Assembly: GCA_963667605.2 (NCBI GenBank)
Contig: CAXXUZ010000003.1
Span: 62,001-126,000 of the forward strand
Source: JADLGL01 sp963667605
Lineage (GTDB): Bacteria; Pseudomonadota; Alphaproteobacteria; Rhizobiales; Kaistiaceae
DNA length: 64,000 bases
Reading direction: 5' to 3'
Shown here: positions 52,272 through 61,532 of the stretch, one piece after another
Layout: each line of letters opens with the position of its first letter
Numbering within the stretch: the first letter of the stretch is position 1
The notes under the pieces: model-generated
Seen by the model: the letters and a program-made list of their open reading frames with translations, nothing else
Databases searched by the model: none
Told to the model about the DNA's origin: nothing
Program-made: the position numbers and the translations under genes

Positions 52272-54101
52272 TTGTCGGAAACCGCTGCCGAGATGAACCC
52301 AAGCGGCCCCCCGCGCAGCCATGTCATTGCCGTCGGTGGGTCGAAGGCGAAGATCAGCCTAGACCCTCTTGCCGCTAGCAAGCTGACCGTCGGGAAACTG
52401 CTTGAAGTCCAATCCGGGAAATTGACCGTCGTAGCGGTCGTCACCGCAGTCGGCGAGGACGCTCCCGGCAATGTCAATGCCGACGTCGATCTCCTCGGCG
52501 AAATCATCCGCGGCGACAATGGCTCCCACCATTTTCAGTGTGGCATCAGCGATTATCCGGTGATCGGAGCACCTGCCGATGTCCTCAGCGGTGCCGATTT
52601 GAAACTCATTTATGACGTTTCGGGGCCGACCTCGATCAATATCGGTCACCTCTCACAGGACCCCGAAGTCGGCGCCTTCATTGATGTCGATGAGATGTTG
52701 CACAAGCATTTTGCCCTTCTCGGCACCACCGGCGTCGGCAAATCAAGTGGCCTGGCGATGATCCTGCGCGAGGTTTTGCGGGCTCGGCCAAAGCAGCGAA
52801 TCTTCCTGATCGACCCGCACAATGAATATGGAGCCTGCTTCGGTGATCATACCAAGGTACTCTCCCCCTCCAATCTGAGACTGCCCTATTGGCTATTCAA
52901 TTTCGAGGAGATCGTTGACGTCATCTTCCGGGCTCGCCCCGGAGTGGATGAGGAGGTCGAAGTTCTCTCGCAGGCGATTACCGCGGCGAAGAACCGCTAT
53001 GCAGGTGAGCGCGAAGCCATGAGGCCGCGGATCAGAAAAATTGATTCTGATGGCCCCGGCTACACGGTTGATACCCCCGTCCCATACCGGTTGCCCGATG
53101 TCCTATCGATTATCGACGAGCGGATGGGCAAGTTGGAGAACCGATCAGGGCTCGCCAAATTTCAACGGCTGATGACGAGGATCGACATGGTCGGCAACGA
53201 CCCGCGCTATCAGTTTATGTTCCGTAACGCGAATGTTGGCGGCGACACTATGGTCGAGGTCCTCAGCGACCTGTTCAATCTCCACGAGAACGCCTCCCCG
53301 GTCACGGTGATACAACTCGCCGGATTCCCAGCCGAAGTGGTCGATTCGGTCGTATCGGTGCTTTGTCGCATGGCCTTCGAACTCGGCCTTTGGAGCGGCG
53401 GCGCGATTCCACTGTTGATGGTTTGCGAGGAAGCGCATCGATACGCGCCTGCCGACAAGACAATCGGCTTCGGCCCGACCAAAAAAGCGGTCTCGCGAAT
53501 TGCCAAGGAGGGGCGCAAGTATAGCGTGTATCTCGGACTCGTCACCCAACGGCCTGCGGAACTCGATGCCACCATCGTGTCACAATGCAGCACTTTGTTC
53601 GCGATGCGGATGGCCAATGACCGCGACCAGGATATCGTCCGGTCGGCGGTGTCGGACGCCGCGGCCGGGCTTCTTGCCTTTGTCCCGGCTTTGGGAACTC
53701 GCGAAGTGTTTGCCTTTGGCGAGGGCGTCGCCCTACCCACTCGGCTTCGCTTCGGCAGGCTGCCGGATGAGTTGCTGCCGCGCAGCAATACCGGCGCCGA
53801 CCGGCACGATCCGAACCAACGTGTCGATAGCGACTTGATCGCCGGTGTCGTCGATCGATGGCGGCGCGCGTCGATGAGCCGAGCTCGTGACGGTCGCCAT
53901 CCCATCGATGATAGCAGTGTCGGGGTGGATAGTCCGATAGCGAATGGACAGCAGCCCTATCAATCAGATCGGCTCGACGACACAGCCTTCGGGATCGCAA
54001 ATCCGTCGGTTCGACGGGAGCCGAACGAGCCGACGCGTCCAAACACTTCGAGCGAAGCAAACCTTCTGGTCGACCGGGTACGCAAACAGTCGCATTTGTG
54101 A
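52272..54101 (+). CDS. HerA-like ATPase (DUF87), orphan
   Basis: A TTG at 52272 with GGAG eight bases upstream gives 609 aa. An N-terminal HAS-barrel-like part (residues 15-110) is followed by Walker A LLGTTGVGKSSGLAM, FLIDPHNEYGACFGD, the Walker B region IPLLMVCEEAHRYAP and LVTQRPAELDATIVSQC. The last 80 residues are low-complexity and polar. HerA hexamers pump DNA and usually act with the nuclease NurA in archaea, or in anti-phage systems such as Sir2-HerA. No NurA or Sir2 gene is nearby; similar lone copies are common in alphaproteobacteria. A retropepsin-like protease gene follows. Confidence 0.86.
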   Translation: MSETAAEMNPSGPPRSHVIAVGGSKAKISLDPLAASKLTVGKLLEVQSGKLTVVAVVTAVGEDAPGNVNADVDLLGEIIRGDNGSHHFQCGISDYPVIGAPADVLSGADLKLIYDVSGPTSINIGHLSQDPEVGAFIDVDEMLHKHFALLGTTGVGKSSGLAMILREVLRARPKQRIFLIDPHNEYGACFGDHTKVLSPSNLRLPYWLFNFEEIVDVIFRARPGVDEEVEVLSQAITAAKNRYAGEREAMRPRIRKIDSDGPGYTVDTPVPYRLPDVLSIIDERMGKLENRSGLAKFQRLMTRIDMVGNDPRYQFMFRNANVGGDTMVEVLSDLFNLHENASPVTVIQLAGFPAEVVDSVVSVLCRMAFELGLWSGGAIPLLMVCEEAHRYAPADKTIGFGPTKKAVSRIAKEGRKYSVYLGLVTQRPAELDATIVSQCSTLFAMRMANDRDQDIVRSAVSDAAAGLLAFVPALGTREVFAFGEGVALPTRLRFGRLPDELLPRSNTGADRHDPNQRVDSDLIAGVVDRWRRASMSRARDGRHPIDDSSVGVDSPIANGQQPYQSDRLDDTAFGIANPSVRREPNEPTRPNTSSEANLLVDRVRKQSHL

Positions 54102-54143
54102 CACACTTCACGGCGCTGATGCGTCGCTTGGAAGCGTGATCAA

Positions 54144-54854
54144 ATGCGCCGCACATCGCCCTTTATTTGGCTCGTCCTCGGCATTCTCGGCGTTGCGTTG
54201 GTGCTGCTTCTCCGGCGCCACGAATCGGGGTCGATTGCCGATCTCGCCAATAACCGCTTCGCACAGGCGGCTGGGCTCGTCGCACTATTGGTTTTCGTAT
54301 CAGTCGGAGTGATCGGACGCGGCTCATTTGGCCGCACGATCCGATATGCGTTGATCTGGGGGCTAATCCTGGTGGTCATCCTGGTCGGCTACACCTATAG
54401 GACTGAACTCGAAATCGTAGCGCAACGAGTGATGGCCGAGGTTTTCCCCGGTCAACCGGCCATCCAAACGGACGAAAAGGGTGATCGCGTTGTTATCAAT
54501 CGTGGTCCGCGATCCACTCATTTCTCTGTAGTGGTCGAGGTCAACAACGCGCCGATCGAGATGGTTGTCGACACCGGGGCCAGCGTCGTCACCCTGACGG
54601 TTGAAGACGCTCGGCTGGCCGGGATTGTCACTCGCAGGCTTCGCTATGTCGTAACCGTCTCGACCGCCAATGGCATCGCGCGCGCGGCGCCAGTCACGCT
54701 GGATCGGCTGGCAATCGGGCCGATCGAACAAAGGCGTGTGGTGGCGTTGGTGGCCGAGGAGGGCATGCTCGAGACAAGCCTGCTCGGGCTCAATTTCCTG
54801 AATTCGCTCAGCAGCTTCACCATTAGCGGCAACCAGATGACATTGACGCCATGA
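54144..54854 (+). CDS. Membrane-anchored retropepsin-like aspartic protease (TIGR02281 type)
   Basis: This is a 236-aa protein with three N-terminal hydrophobic spans (residues 5-25, 35-55, 65-90) and a C-terminal clan AA domain. The active-site motif is EMVVDTGASVVTLTVEDARL, and a hydrophobic flap region LSSFTISGN ends the chain. Such proteases act as dimers, here probably in the periplasm. The ATG at 54144 has GGAAG upstream. It follows the HerA-like gene on the same strand, 42 bases away. The substrate is unknown. Confidence 0.88.
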   Translation: MRRTSPFIWLVLGILGVALVLLLRRHESGSIADLANNRFAQAAGLVALLVFVSVGVIGRGSFGRTIRYALIWGLILVVILVGYTYRTELEIVAQRVMAEVFPGQPAIQTDEKGDRVVINRGPRSTHFSVVVEVNNAPIEMVVDTGASVVTLTVEDARLAGIVTRRLRYVVTVSTANGIARAAPVTLDRLAIGPIEQRRVVALVAEEGMLETSLLGLNFLNSLSSFTISGNQMTLTP

Positions 54855-54867
54855 GCGGCCGCCAACG

Positions 54868-55698
54868 CTACATCAAGCTAACGGTGAATCCGGCAGCGAT
54901 CACCAGCAGGAAGACGCCAAAGCCGATTTCGAGAAGGCGCCGGTCGACCGCGTGAGCGATGCCAACCCCAAACGGCGCCGAGATGATCGTCGCCGGGATC
55001 AAAAAGGCCGCCGCAGCGACACTGACGAAGCCGAGCGACACCGGCGGCAGCGCCGGATTGCTCCAGCCCGCCCAAATGTAACCGACCAAAGCCGGTACCG
55101 AGATGAGAAAGCCCACGCCGGACGATGTCGCAACGGCTTCAAGCATCGGCCGGCCGTAAAGCGTCATGAAAGTGTTGTTTAGGGTTCCACCGCCGATCCC
55201 CGTCAGAGCCGAAACGAAGCCGATTGCGACGCCGACGATGGTTCTTGTCGGCTGTCCGGGGAGATCGGTGGCCAGAAGCTTCGATCTCGGTAGAGCGAGG
55301 AAGCGAATTCCGAACAGCAAAGCAACAACGGCAAATATACCCCGCAGCCCGGCGCCGCTGATCGACGCCGCGACCAAGCTTGCCCCAACGACGCCGAGCG
55401 GCACGGCGATCAGCCAACCCCGCAGCAGCGCGGTGTCGACCGTCTTGCGCCGTTTATGCGCCAAATAGGATCGCATCGATGTCGGGACGATGATCGCGAT
55501 CGAGGTACCGACCGCCAAATGCATTCGCACTGATTCATCGACGCCGATGGTGGCGAAAACCTGGTAGAGGACCGGGACAATGATAGCGCCGCCGCCAACG
55601 CCGAACAGGCCCGCCAGCAGTCCGGCAGCCACACCTGCCGCCAGAAGCAGCGCGCCATAACCCATCAACTCGGCGCCGGTGGCAGCGGAGAGATCCAT
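54868..55698 (-). CDS. Sulfite exporter TauE/SafE family membrane protein
   Basis: This 276-aa protein has about eight membrane spans in two similar halves, each with a glycine-rich loop (LAGLFGVGGGAIIVPVL in the first, ALTGIGGGTLNNTFM in the second), the usual signature of the family. Members move sulfite, sulfoacetate or other organic anions across the inner membrane. The substrate cannot be read from sequence. It lies nine bases after dusA on the same strand and converges with the protease gene. Confidence 0.92.
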   Translation of the reverse strand: MDLSAATGAELMGYGALLLAAGVAAGLLAGLFGVGGGAIIVPVLYQVFATIGVDESVRMHLAVGTSIAIIVPTSMRSYLAHKRRKTVDTALLRGWLIAVPLGVVGASLVAASISGAGLRGIFAVVALLFGIRFLALPRSKLLATDLPGQPTRTIVGVAIGFVSALTGIGGGTLNNTFMTLYGRPMLEAVATSSGVGFLISVPALVGYIWAGWSNPALPPVSLGFVSVAAAAFLIPATIISAPFGVGIAHAVDRRLLEIGFGVFLLVIAAGFTVSLM

Positions 55699-55707
55699 TG
55701 CTGCCTG

Positions 55708-56751
55708 TCAGGCTGCCAAATGCGCCCTGCGCTCGGCCGATCCAGCAACGGCATCGCGCTCGGCCAGTGCTTGAAGGATCACCCTGGGGCCGGCATCGGC
55801 ATCTGCCGCTCCTAGCGTTAGTGCGTGCCGCCAGGTACGCGCCCCGGAGGTTCCGCGGAACAGGCCGACCATGTGACGTGTGATCCGGCCGATGGGTGCG
55901 CCGTTCCGGCAGTGCCGCGCGGTGTAGTCGATCATCGCGGTGGCGGCCTGGGTCGGTGTCGGGGCGGCACGCCGATCGCCATAAAGCTCGCGATCGACCG
56001 CAAGAAGAATCTCCGGCCGGTCGTAGACCGCGCGGCCGAGCATCACCGCATCGACCTGCTTCAGAGCTTCGCGGCAGCCCGTTAAGTCGCTCAACCCGCC
56101 ATTGAGGCCAATAGAGACATCCGGCAGTCGCTGCTTGAGCCGATTGACCCGCTCATGGTCGAGCGGCGGAACAGTGCGGTTCTGCTTGGGACTGAGGCCG
56201 CTGAGCCAAGCCCTGCGGGCATGCACCCAAAGGCCGTCAACGCCGGCGAGGACCACGGCATCGGCGATCGCATCCAGAGCCTCCTCTGGATCCTGATCGT
56301 CGACTCCGAGCCGACATTTCACGGTAACCCGGACGTCGACCACCGATCTGATCGCAACGACACAGGCCGCCACCAGATCCGGCTGCAGCATCAGGCATGC
56401 ACCGAACTGGCCGGACTGCACTCGGCCCGAAGGGCAACCGACATTGAGGTTAATTTCGTCGTAACCGAAATCAGCGCCAATTCGGGCTGCTTCTGCCAAG
56501 CGGACCGGGTTGGATCCGCCAAGTTGCAGTGCAATTGGATGTTCCGCCGGATGGAATCCGAGGAGAGCTTCGCGGTCACCATGGATCACGGCATCGGCCG
56601 TCACCATCTCGGTGAACAACAACGCCCGCCGCGTCAGCTGGCGATGGAAGAACCGACAGTGCCGGTCGGTGCGATCCATCATCGGCGCGACTGCGAACAA
56701 GGGAGCGCCGGAAAAGCCATTTTTTGGCCCGGGATTCTTGGTGCCTTGCAT
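55708..56751 (-). CDS. dusA: tRNA-dihydrouridine synthase A
   Basis: DusA reduces U20/U20a in tRNA with FMN and NADPH. The ATG at 56751 gives 347 aa. The TIM barrel shows FAVAPMMDRTDRHCRFFHR, LQLGGSNP, the catalytic cysteine in NVGCPSGRVQSGQFGACLM, VKCRLGVDD and the FMN phosphate site IGLNGGL. The C-terminal helical RNA-binding domain contains ITRHMVGLFRG. All are typical of the DusA subgroup. It is upstream of the TauE gene. Confidence 0.95.
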   Translation of the reverse strand: MQGTKNPGPKNGFSGAPLFAVAPMMDRTDRHCRFFHRQLTRRALLFTEMVTADAVIHGDREALLGFHPAEHPIALQLGGSNPVRLAEAARIGADFGYDEINLNVGCPSGRVQSGQFGACLMLQPDLVAACVVAIRSVVDVRVTVKCRLGVDDQDPEEALDAIADAVVLAGVDGLWVHARRAWLSGLSPKQNRTVPPLDHERVNRLKQRLPDVSIGLNGGLSDLTGCREALKQVDAVMLGRAVYDRPEILLAVDRELYGDRRAAPTPTQAATAMIDYTARHCRNGAPIGRITRHMVGLFRGTSGARTWRHALTLGAADADAGPRVILQALAERDAVAGSAERRAHLAA

Positions 56752-57075
56752 TTGAGTCCGTTCGTGCAAGCCGGAGCCCATTCTTTGGCTGTCTTATCGT
56801 TCTTGGTACCACAATGCGGTGACGAGGCGAGCCCGCGGCGCGCGGTTAGTGGCGATCTTGGTGTCGCGGCTCAAATCCCATCGCCCGCTCCGGGACTTTC
56901 CAGGCGTTGCGAGAACGGAGGAGGAGGAGGGGGTCTTGTGCGGCCGTCAGACAGAGGTGGGTGGCCGATGCTTGAGCCAGCAAGAGAAATTCAGAGGGAT
57001 GTCGGTTGCTGCACACTCACATCGAGCGGCAACCCTCGTCTTCCTCGTGACAGTCGCCGAGGCGAAAGCCTCCCA
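56752..57075. other. Gene-free stretch of 324 bases
   Basis: No convincing coding sequence is seen; the one long frame here has no ribosome site and no protein resemblance. A small hairpin (gaggc/gcctc with a four-base loop, 57059-57072) sits just beyond the stop of the minus-strand gene ending at 57076 and could be its terminator. The dusA promoter probably lies in the left part. Confidence 0.4.
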
Positions 57076-57381
57076 TCACAGATCGAATGCTGCGGCGACC
57101 AGATCTAGCGTTTCGACATTGGTAGGCGATGCCGGGGCACTGGCCTTGAGCGCCGCCTGGAATTCCTTGAATTCTCGGACGTCATTGAGCCTTCCAAGCG
57201 TATCCTCGTCTTTGGCCATATTGAGATGAACAAACGTCTGGCCGTCGCCCAAAGTGAATGAGGCGTACCGCATACCTGGTATAGGCGTGACCTTCAGAGC
57301 ATCCATGACTCTGCGGATGTTGGCTTTGTTTTGCTCCACGAAACCAGGCTGCACGGTGTACTGAACCTTCACTACTTTCAT
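57076..57381 (-). CDS. Small hypothetical protein, dimeric alpha-beta barrel-like
   Basis: The ATG at 57381, preceded by an AAAGGGG ribosome site, gives 101 aa starting MKVVKVQYTVQPGFVEQNKA. The strand-helix pattern, with YASFTLGDGQTFVHL and a C-terminal FKEFQAAL helix, resembles ABM-type dimeric alpha-beta barrel proteins. No catalytic residue set is evident. It is a plausible cytosolic protein of unknown function, divergent from the MFS gene. Confidence 0.7.
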   Translation of the reverse strand: MKVVKVQYTVQPGFVEQNKANIRRVMDALKVTPIPGMRYASFTLGDGQTFVHLNMAKDEDTLGRLNDVREFKEFQAALKASAPASPTNVETLDLVAAAFDL

Positions 57382-57494
57382 TGTGAGCCCCTTTCCGGAC
57401 GGTTGATCATCTGAAGCCACGCGCTTGGTCTGCGACCCTATTCTTGTGCGCACAAGGGCCGCAACGGCGTCCAGTTGCACCAAGATTCGAATGA

Positions 57495-58739
57495 TTGGCG
57501 CGGAAGCAATGGTTCGCCGAAGGCGTTGCGACCACAGCTCCGCCTGAGCGATCGGTCAGGCAGACGCGGCCAGTTCCGCAAGAGGAGGCTATTCTCTACG
57601 GCTTCAGCTACCCCTTCTTCTCGCTGGCTCTGGAAAAGCAGGATCTCGCGGGCTGGCTAATCGGCCTCTACGCCTCGCTCGCCGGTGCCGGTATCCTTGT
57701 CGTCGGGCCGTTCCTGCCCCGCCTGATCAGGGCCTTCGGCCTCAAGCACCTGGTCGCAGGCTTTTTCGCGCTGTCATTGGTCTCCTTCGCTGCACTGATC
57801 GTGGTCGATCAGATCATTATCTGGTTCTTGGCTCGGTTGGTCATGGGCGCCTGTTTTGCCGCGCTGTGGACGACGACCGAAATCTGGTTGAACGGCGTCG
57901 TCGACGATCAACATCGTGGCCGGATCATCGGTGCGTCGGCGACACTTTACGCCGGCGCTCAATTCCTTGGACCGCTCGCGCTTAGCGCCACCGGTGCTAC
58001 CGGTCATTTGCCGCTAATCGCCGCGATGGTGCCGCTGGCGATGGGGATCGTGGTGGCGCTGTCGATCAGTTCACCCAAGCGGGTCGAATGCGACCGCTCG
58101 ACCCATATCGGGCAGGCCGATTTGAGGTTGGCATTAAGATTGGTGGGGCCGCTAATCGCAGCGGCGTTTTTCGCCGGCGTCGCCAGAGTATCAATGCAGA
58201 GCCTGCTGCCATTGTTTGGCCTCGCGCACGGGCTCGACGATTCCGGTGCCGCCCGGTTGGTCGCTGTGCTCAGTCTTGGCGAGGCGGTCCTGGTTGGTCT
58301 GGTTGGCTTCATGGCCGACCGCTTCGGCCGCAGCAGAACGCTGAGACTGTCTGGCCTCGGAGCGCTGATCGTAATGGTGTTGCTGCCAATTGCCGTCCGA
58401 TCACCGGCGCTGCTAACGCCGACCCTGTTCATTGCCGGCGGCGTCATTTCCGGTATCTATACTCTCGGAGTCATACAGATCGGCCAGGATTATCGCGGCC
58501 ATCAGCTTGTGGTAGTCTCGACCGCCTTCGCAATGGCCTATGCCGCCGGGGCGGTGATCGGCTCCACGCCGTTCGGACTGGCAATCGATCTGTTCGGCCC
58601 CAATGCCCTCCCATACGGGCTGGCAATAAGCTTCGCCGCGCTCGCCAGCCTGGTCTTTGTCAAGGCCGCCAGCGAAAAGTACTCGACCACAAGCTCAGGC
58701 TTGAATAGCCGGGTCCCACCCGCCATTTCTCCCCGATAG
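57495..58739 (+). CDS. MFS transporter (YcaD-like), start uncertain
   Basis: The frame from a TTG at 57495 gives 414 aa. After a polar N-terminus come GFSYPFFSLALEKQDLAGWL and eleven or so hydrophobic spans, with MFS elements such as WLNGVVDDQHRGRIIG and GFMADRFGRSRTLRLSG. The pattern fits the YcaD/sugar-type MFS group. The usual first helix is short or missing in this reading, so the true start may lie elsewhere or the 5' end may be damaged. The substrate is unknown. DUF2333 follows 54 bases later. Confidence 0.75.
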   Translation: MARKQWFAEGVATTAPPERSVRQTRPVPQEEAILYGFSYPFFSLALEKQDLAGWLIGLYASLAGAGILVVGPFLPRLIRAFGLKHLVAGFFALSLVSFAALIVVDQIIIWFLARLVMGACFAALWTTTEIWLNGVVDDQHRGRIIGASATLYAGAQFLGPLALSATGATGHLPLIAAMVPLAMGIVVALSISSPKRVECDRSTHIGQADLRLALRLVGPLIAAAFFAGVARVSMQSLLPLFGLAHGLDDSGAARLVAVLSLGEAVLVGLVGFMADRFGRSRTLRLSGLGALIVMVLLPIAVRSPALLTPTLFIAGGVISGIYTLGVIQIGQDYRGHQLVVVSTAFAMAYAAGAVIGSTPFGLAIDLFGPNALPYGLAISFAALASLVFVKAASEKYSTTSSGLNSRVPPAISPR

Positions 58740-59808
58740 GCGGCCGAATAACCGCGCCGTGTTCACAGCGGAACGCTGCTCAGGGGGATCGGCTTGCAAT
58801 CGGCACTCAACTGGTTTGGTAGCCTACTTGCGGCGATCGGACGCGTACTCGTCCAGTTCCTGCGCTGGTTCAGCATCCCGATTGCCGCAATTTGGAAGCT
58901 CTATTGGCGCCGTTCGCGGCTGACGAAGATCATTGTTGCCATGGTTCTGGTGCCTTAGTTTTTGGGCTATCTCGTCTTCGCCTGGAACGCGGCCTGGATC
59001 CGGGGCCTCGACTTCGACTATTCGCGCACTCTGGGTATTGAAGCCAGGGAGGCGCCGCCCGGCGTCGCCATCGCCGGTGGCGAAGACGAAGCCTGCGGGC
59101 TCTCTTACATCGTTGAGGCGGCGGCGGATCTGATCGATCTCAACGTTAACCGCAATGCCTGGATCTCCAGCAACCCTGTCTACAAGATGGGGTTCCTTTT
59201 CATCATCGATTGGCACGGTACCAAATTATTCGACAACAAGGCTGCGTTCCAACGTGGGGTACACCAGGCGGTTCAGCGCACCCTCACCGAACTAGCCGAT
59301 ACTTTGGGCCGAGTGCGCGGCACATCGGAGGTCGACCCCGATCTTGCCCTCGCGCGGGGCAACATCCAGTTCGACCAATATACCTGGATCTTCAACCCGT
59401 TTTCATCGCGGCCGCTCGGGCCAATGACCCGATCGCAGTCTTTCTATCGGGCGGCCGAGGGTGCGCTGCGCGATTACCAGGAACGACTGGGTCATTGCGA
59501 AGCAAGCTTCGATCAGCGCGCCGACAACCTGCTGCTATTCCTCGATCGAATCCCATCCGACATTGGTTCGACTTCGGCCTCGCTGATGGAGCGAGCCGGG
59601 TCCCACAATAGCGGATGGTTCGACACCAGGGCCGACGATCTCTTCATGTACGCCAAAGGGGAAATGTACGCCTATTATGGCATCCTCGCCGGTGCCCGCG
59701 CCGACTTCGCCAACGTGATCGAAAGCCGTGAGATCGATGCGATTTGGGACAATATGACCGCTCATATCGGGGAGGCGATCCGGCTCGATCCGCTGATCAT
59801 CTCGAACG

Positions 59809-59831
59809 GGAATTACATACTTGACTCCACC
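59809..59831 (+). repeat. Left terminal inverted repeat of the transposon
   Basis: These 23 bases (outer edge GGAATTACATAC, inner edge CTCCACC) match 63303-63325 perfectly in inverse orientation. They lie within what was the DUF2333 coding region and now supply the last residues of the truncated frame. Confidence 0.93.
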
Positions 59832-59876
59832 ATAAAACAGCGTATCATCGGTCCTGCCAAGTAGGGAGGAGGAACG

Positions 59877-60784
59877 ATGAGTCGATCCACAATCAGCACC
59901 TTCCAAGTCTTGCGGCTCTTCCCGAATGCCGAGTCCGCCCGCGTCTACCTCGAAGAGAGGCGATGGGGCGGACACGTCTTCTGCCCGCTCTGCGGATGCG
60001 ACGGTCGAATCACTGCTCGGGGCGGCAAGCGCCTCGGCTACTACCGCTGCCGCGATTGCGGAGAAGAATTGTCCGCACCGGAACCATCTTTGAGCGCTCG
60101 CACGTACCGCTCCACAAGTGGCTCTATGCCATGTACCTCGTCGTCACCGCCCGCAAGGGCATTTCCTCGATGCAGATGGCGAAGGAGATCGGCGTCACAC
60201 AGAAGACCGCGTGGTTCATGCTCGGGCGGCTCCGCGAAGCCTGCGGGAGCGCCCGCGAACTGCTGCGCGGGATCGTCGAAGTCGATGAGACCTACATCGG
60301 GGGGAAGGAGCGGAACAAGCACGCGAGCACGAAGACGCGACCCGGTGGTGGCACAAAGGGCAAGCAGGCCGTCCTCGGGCTCCGTGAGCGCGGAGGCCGG
60401 TCGGTCGCCATACCCGTCGACCGAACAGACAAGGCGACACTACACGAGGCCATAGAGAGCCACGTAGAGCCCGGCTCGTCTGTCTACACCGACGAGCACA
60501 GCAGCTACGGCGGGCTCAACCGCAAGGGCTTCTATCACGGCCACGTAAACCACAGCCGCGGGGAATTCGGGGCCGGGAACATCCACACAAACAGCGTGGA
60601 GTCCATGTGGGCGCTTCTGAAGCGTGGACGGCATTTGCATCACTGCCAGGCTCGGACCTTCACCGGTACGTGAACGAGGCGTTCCGGCTCAGCGAGGCGA
60701 ATGTCTCACACTCTCGACCGGCTAGCCGCGTTCGCCACCCGGGCCTTCCACCATCGGCTCACGTACCGGGAGCTGACTCAATGA
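59877..60784 (+). pseudogene. IS1595/ISXO2-type transposase, frameshifted
   Basis: An ATG at 59877 with GGAGGAGG upstream starts a transposase with an N-terminal zinc ribbon (CPLCGCDG ... YYRCRDCGEE). Near 60075 the frame shifts; the rest reads RTGTIFERSHVPLHKWLYAM, GVTQKTAWFMLGRLREA and the DDE-type core VEVDETYIGGKERNK, SSVYTDEHSSYGGL and HTNSVESMWALLKRG. Another shift near 60620 leads to LHRYVNEAFRLSEANV and a third near 60700 to TLDRLAAFATRAFHHRL with a stop at 60782-60784. The stop overlaps the next gene's ATG (ATGA). At least three frameshifts in 0.9 kb make it non-functional as written. Confidence 0.85.
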
Positions 60785-61532
60785 AGCCGCCCCGGGAACT
60801 CGATGCGATGGTGGACGCGGCGCTCGCCTACAACACGAATAGGAAGCGTGAGTTGCACGTCCCTGAAGTCACCCCCTCGAAAAACTGGAGCATACCCATC
60901 GATCGCGTCTTCTCACACGGGGATCAACGCTTCGATGCTTCGTTCTTCGATCCGAAGGTGGATGCTGATGTCAGCACGCTCGACGGCCATGCCACCAAGC
61001 GGCTGGACGAACTGGCGACGCTCATCTTGCCGGGACGATTCGACGAGTATGGGCCATCGACGAAGAGCACGGGAAGCCCTACCTCAACGCCACCGACTAA
61101 CCCTGTTTTCCCTCGGAGTGCCGGCGGAAGTTCGTTACCTCTCGCCGGACTCGAACACCGCATTGACGCACTGATCATCCGTAAGGACTGGCTACTGATG
61201 ACGTGCTCGGGAACCATCGGACGGGTGTTCCACGTGCCCGCGCAGCCGACGGATGGGCCGCGACGCATGACCTCATCCGCATCGTGCCCCACTCTCCCGA
61301 TCTCACCGGATACCTGTACGCATGGTGCTGCACGCCGATCGCACAGACACAAATCCGCAGCCACACACACGGCGGGCAGATCAACCACGTCACCGATGAT
61401 CAGGTAGGAAAACTCCTCGTGCCGCGCCTGCACGGACGAACCGCCAAGAATCTCAACCGGCGCGTGATGGACGCGCTTGAATCTCGTGAGCGGGCGCTCA
61501 ATACGCTCGTCAACGCATGGCCTTCATCATGA
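60781..61532 (+). pseudogene. HsdS-like type I specificity subunit, frameshifted passenger gene
   Basis: An ATG at 60781, overlapping the transposase stop, starts MKPPRELDAMVDAALAYNTN. Recognisable pieces lie in different frames: RVFSHGDQRFDASFFDPKVD and LDELATLILPGRFD, then EEHGKPYLNATD, LTLFSLGVPAEVRYLSPD, LIIRKDWLLMTCSGTIGRVF and finally HDLIRIVPHSPDLTGYLYAW with GGQINHVTDDQVGKLLVPRL to a stop at 61532. This is the layout of one target-recognition domain of a type I S subunit (the SGTIG and GGQI..V...... regions are typical). About four frameshifts in 750 bases break it. In its intact form it would choose the DNA site for the methyltransferase encoded next. Confidence 0.75.

Noticed and set aside
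52272..54101. Sir2-HerA or NurA-HerA defence system
   Set aside because: No Sir2, NurA or other nuclease gene is next to the HerA-like gene; its neighbours are mrp and a protease.
37906..58958. Amber recoding (TAG read as an amino acid) to explain in-frame TAG in the DodA-like and DUF2333 genes
   Set aside because: Several intact genes, such as guaA and the MFS gene ending at 58739, end in TAG at the expected place, and the DodA-like gene also has a frameshift.
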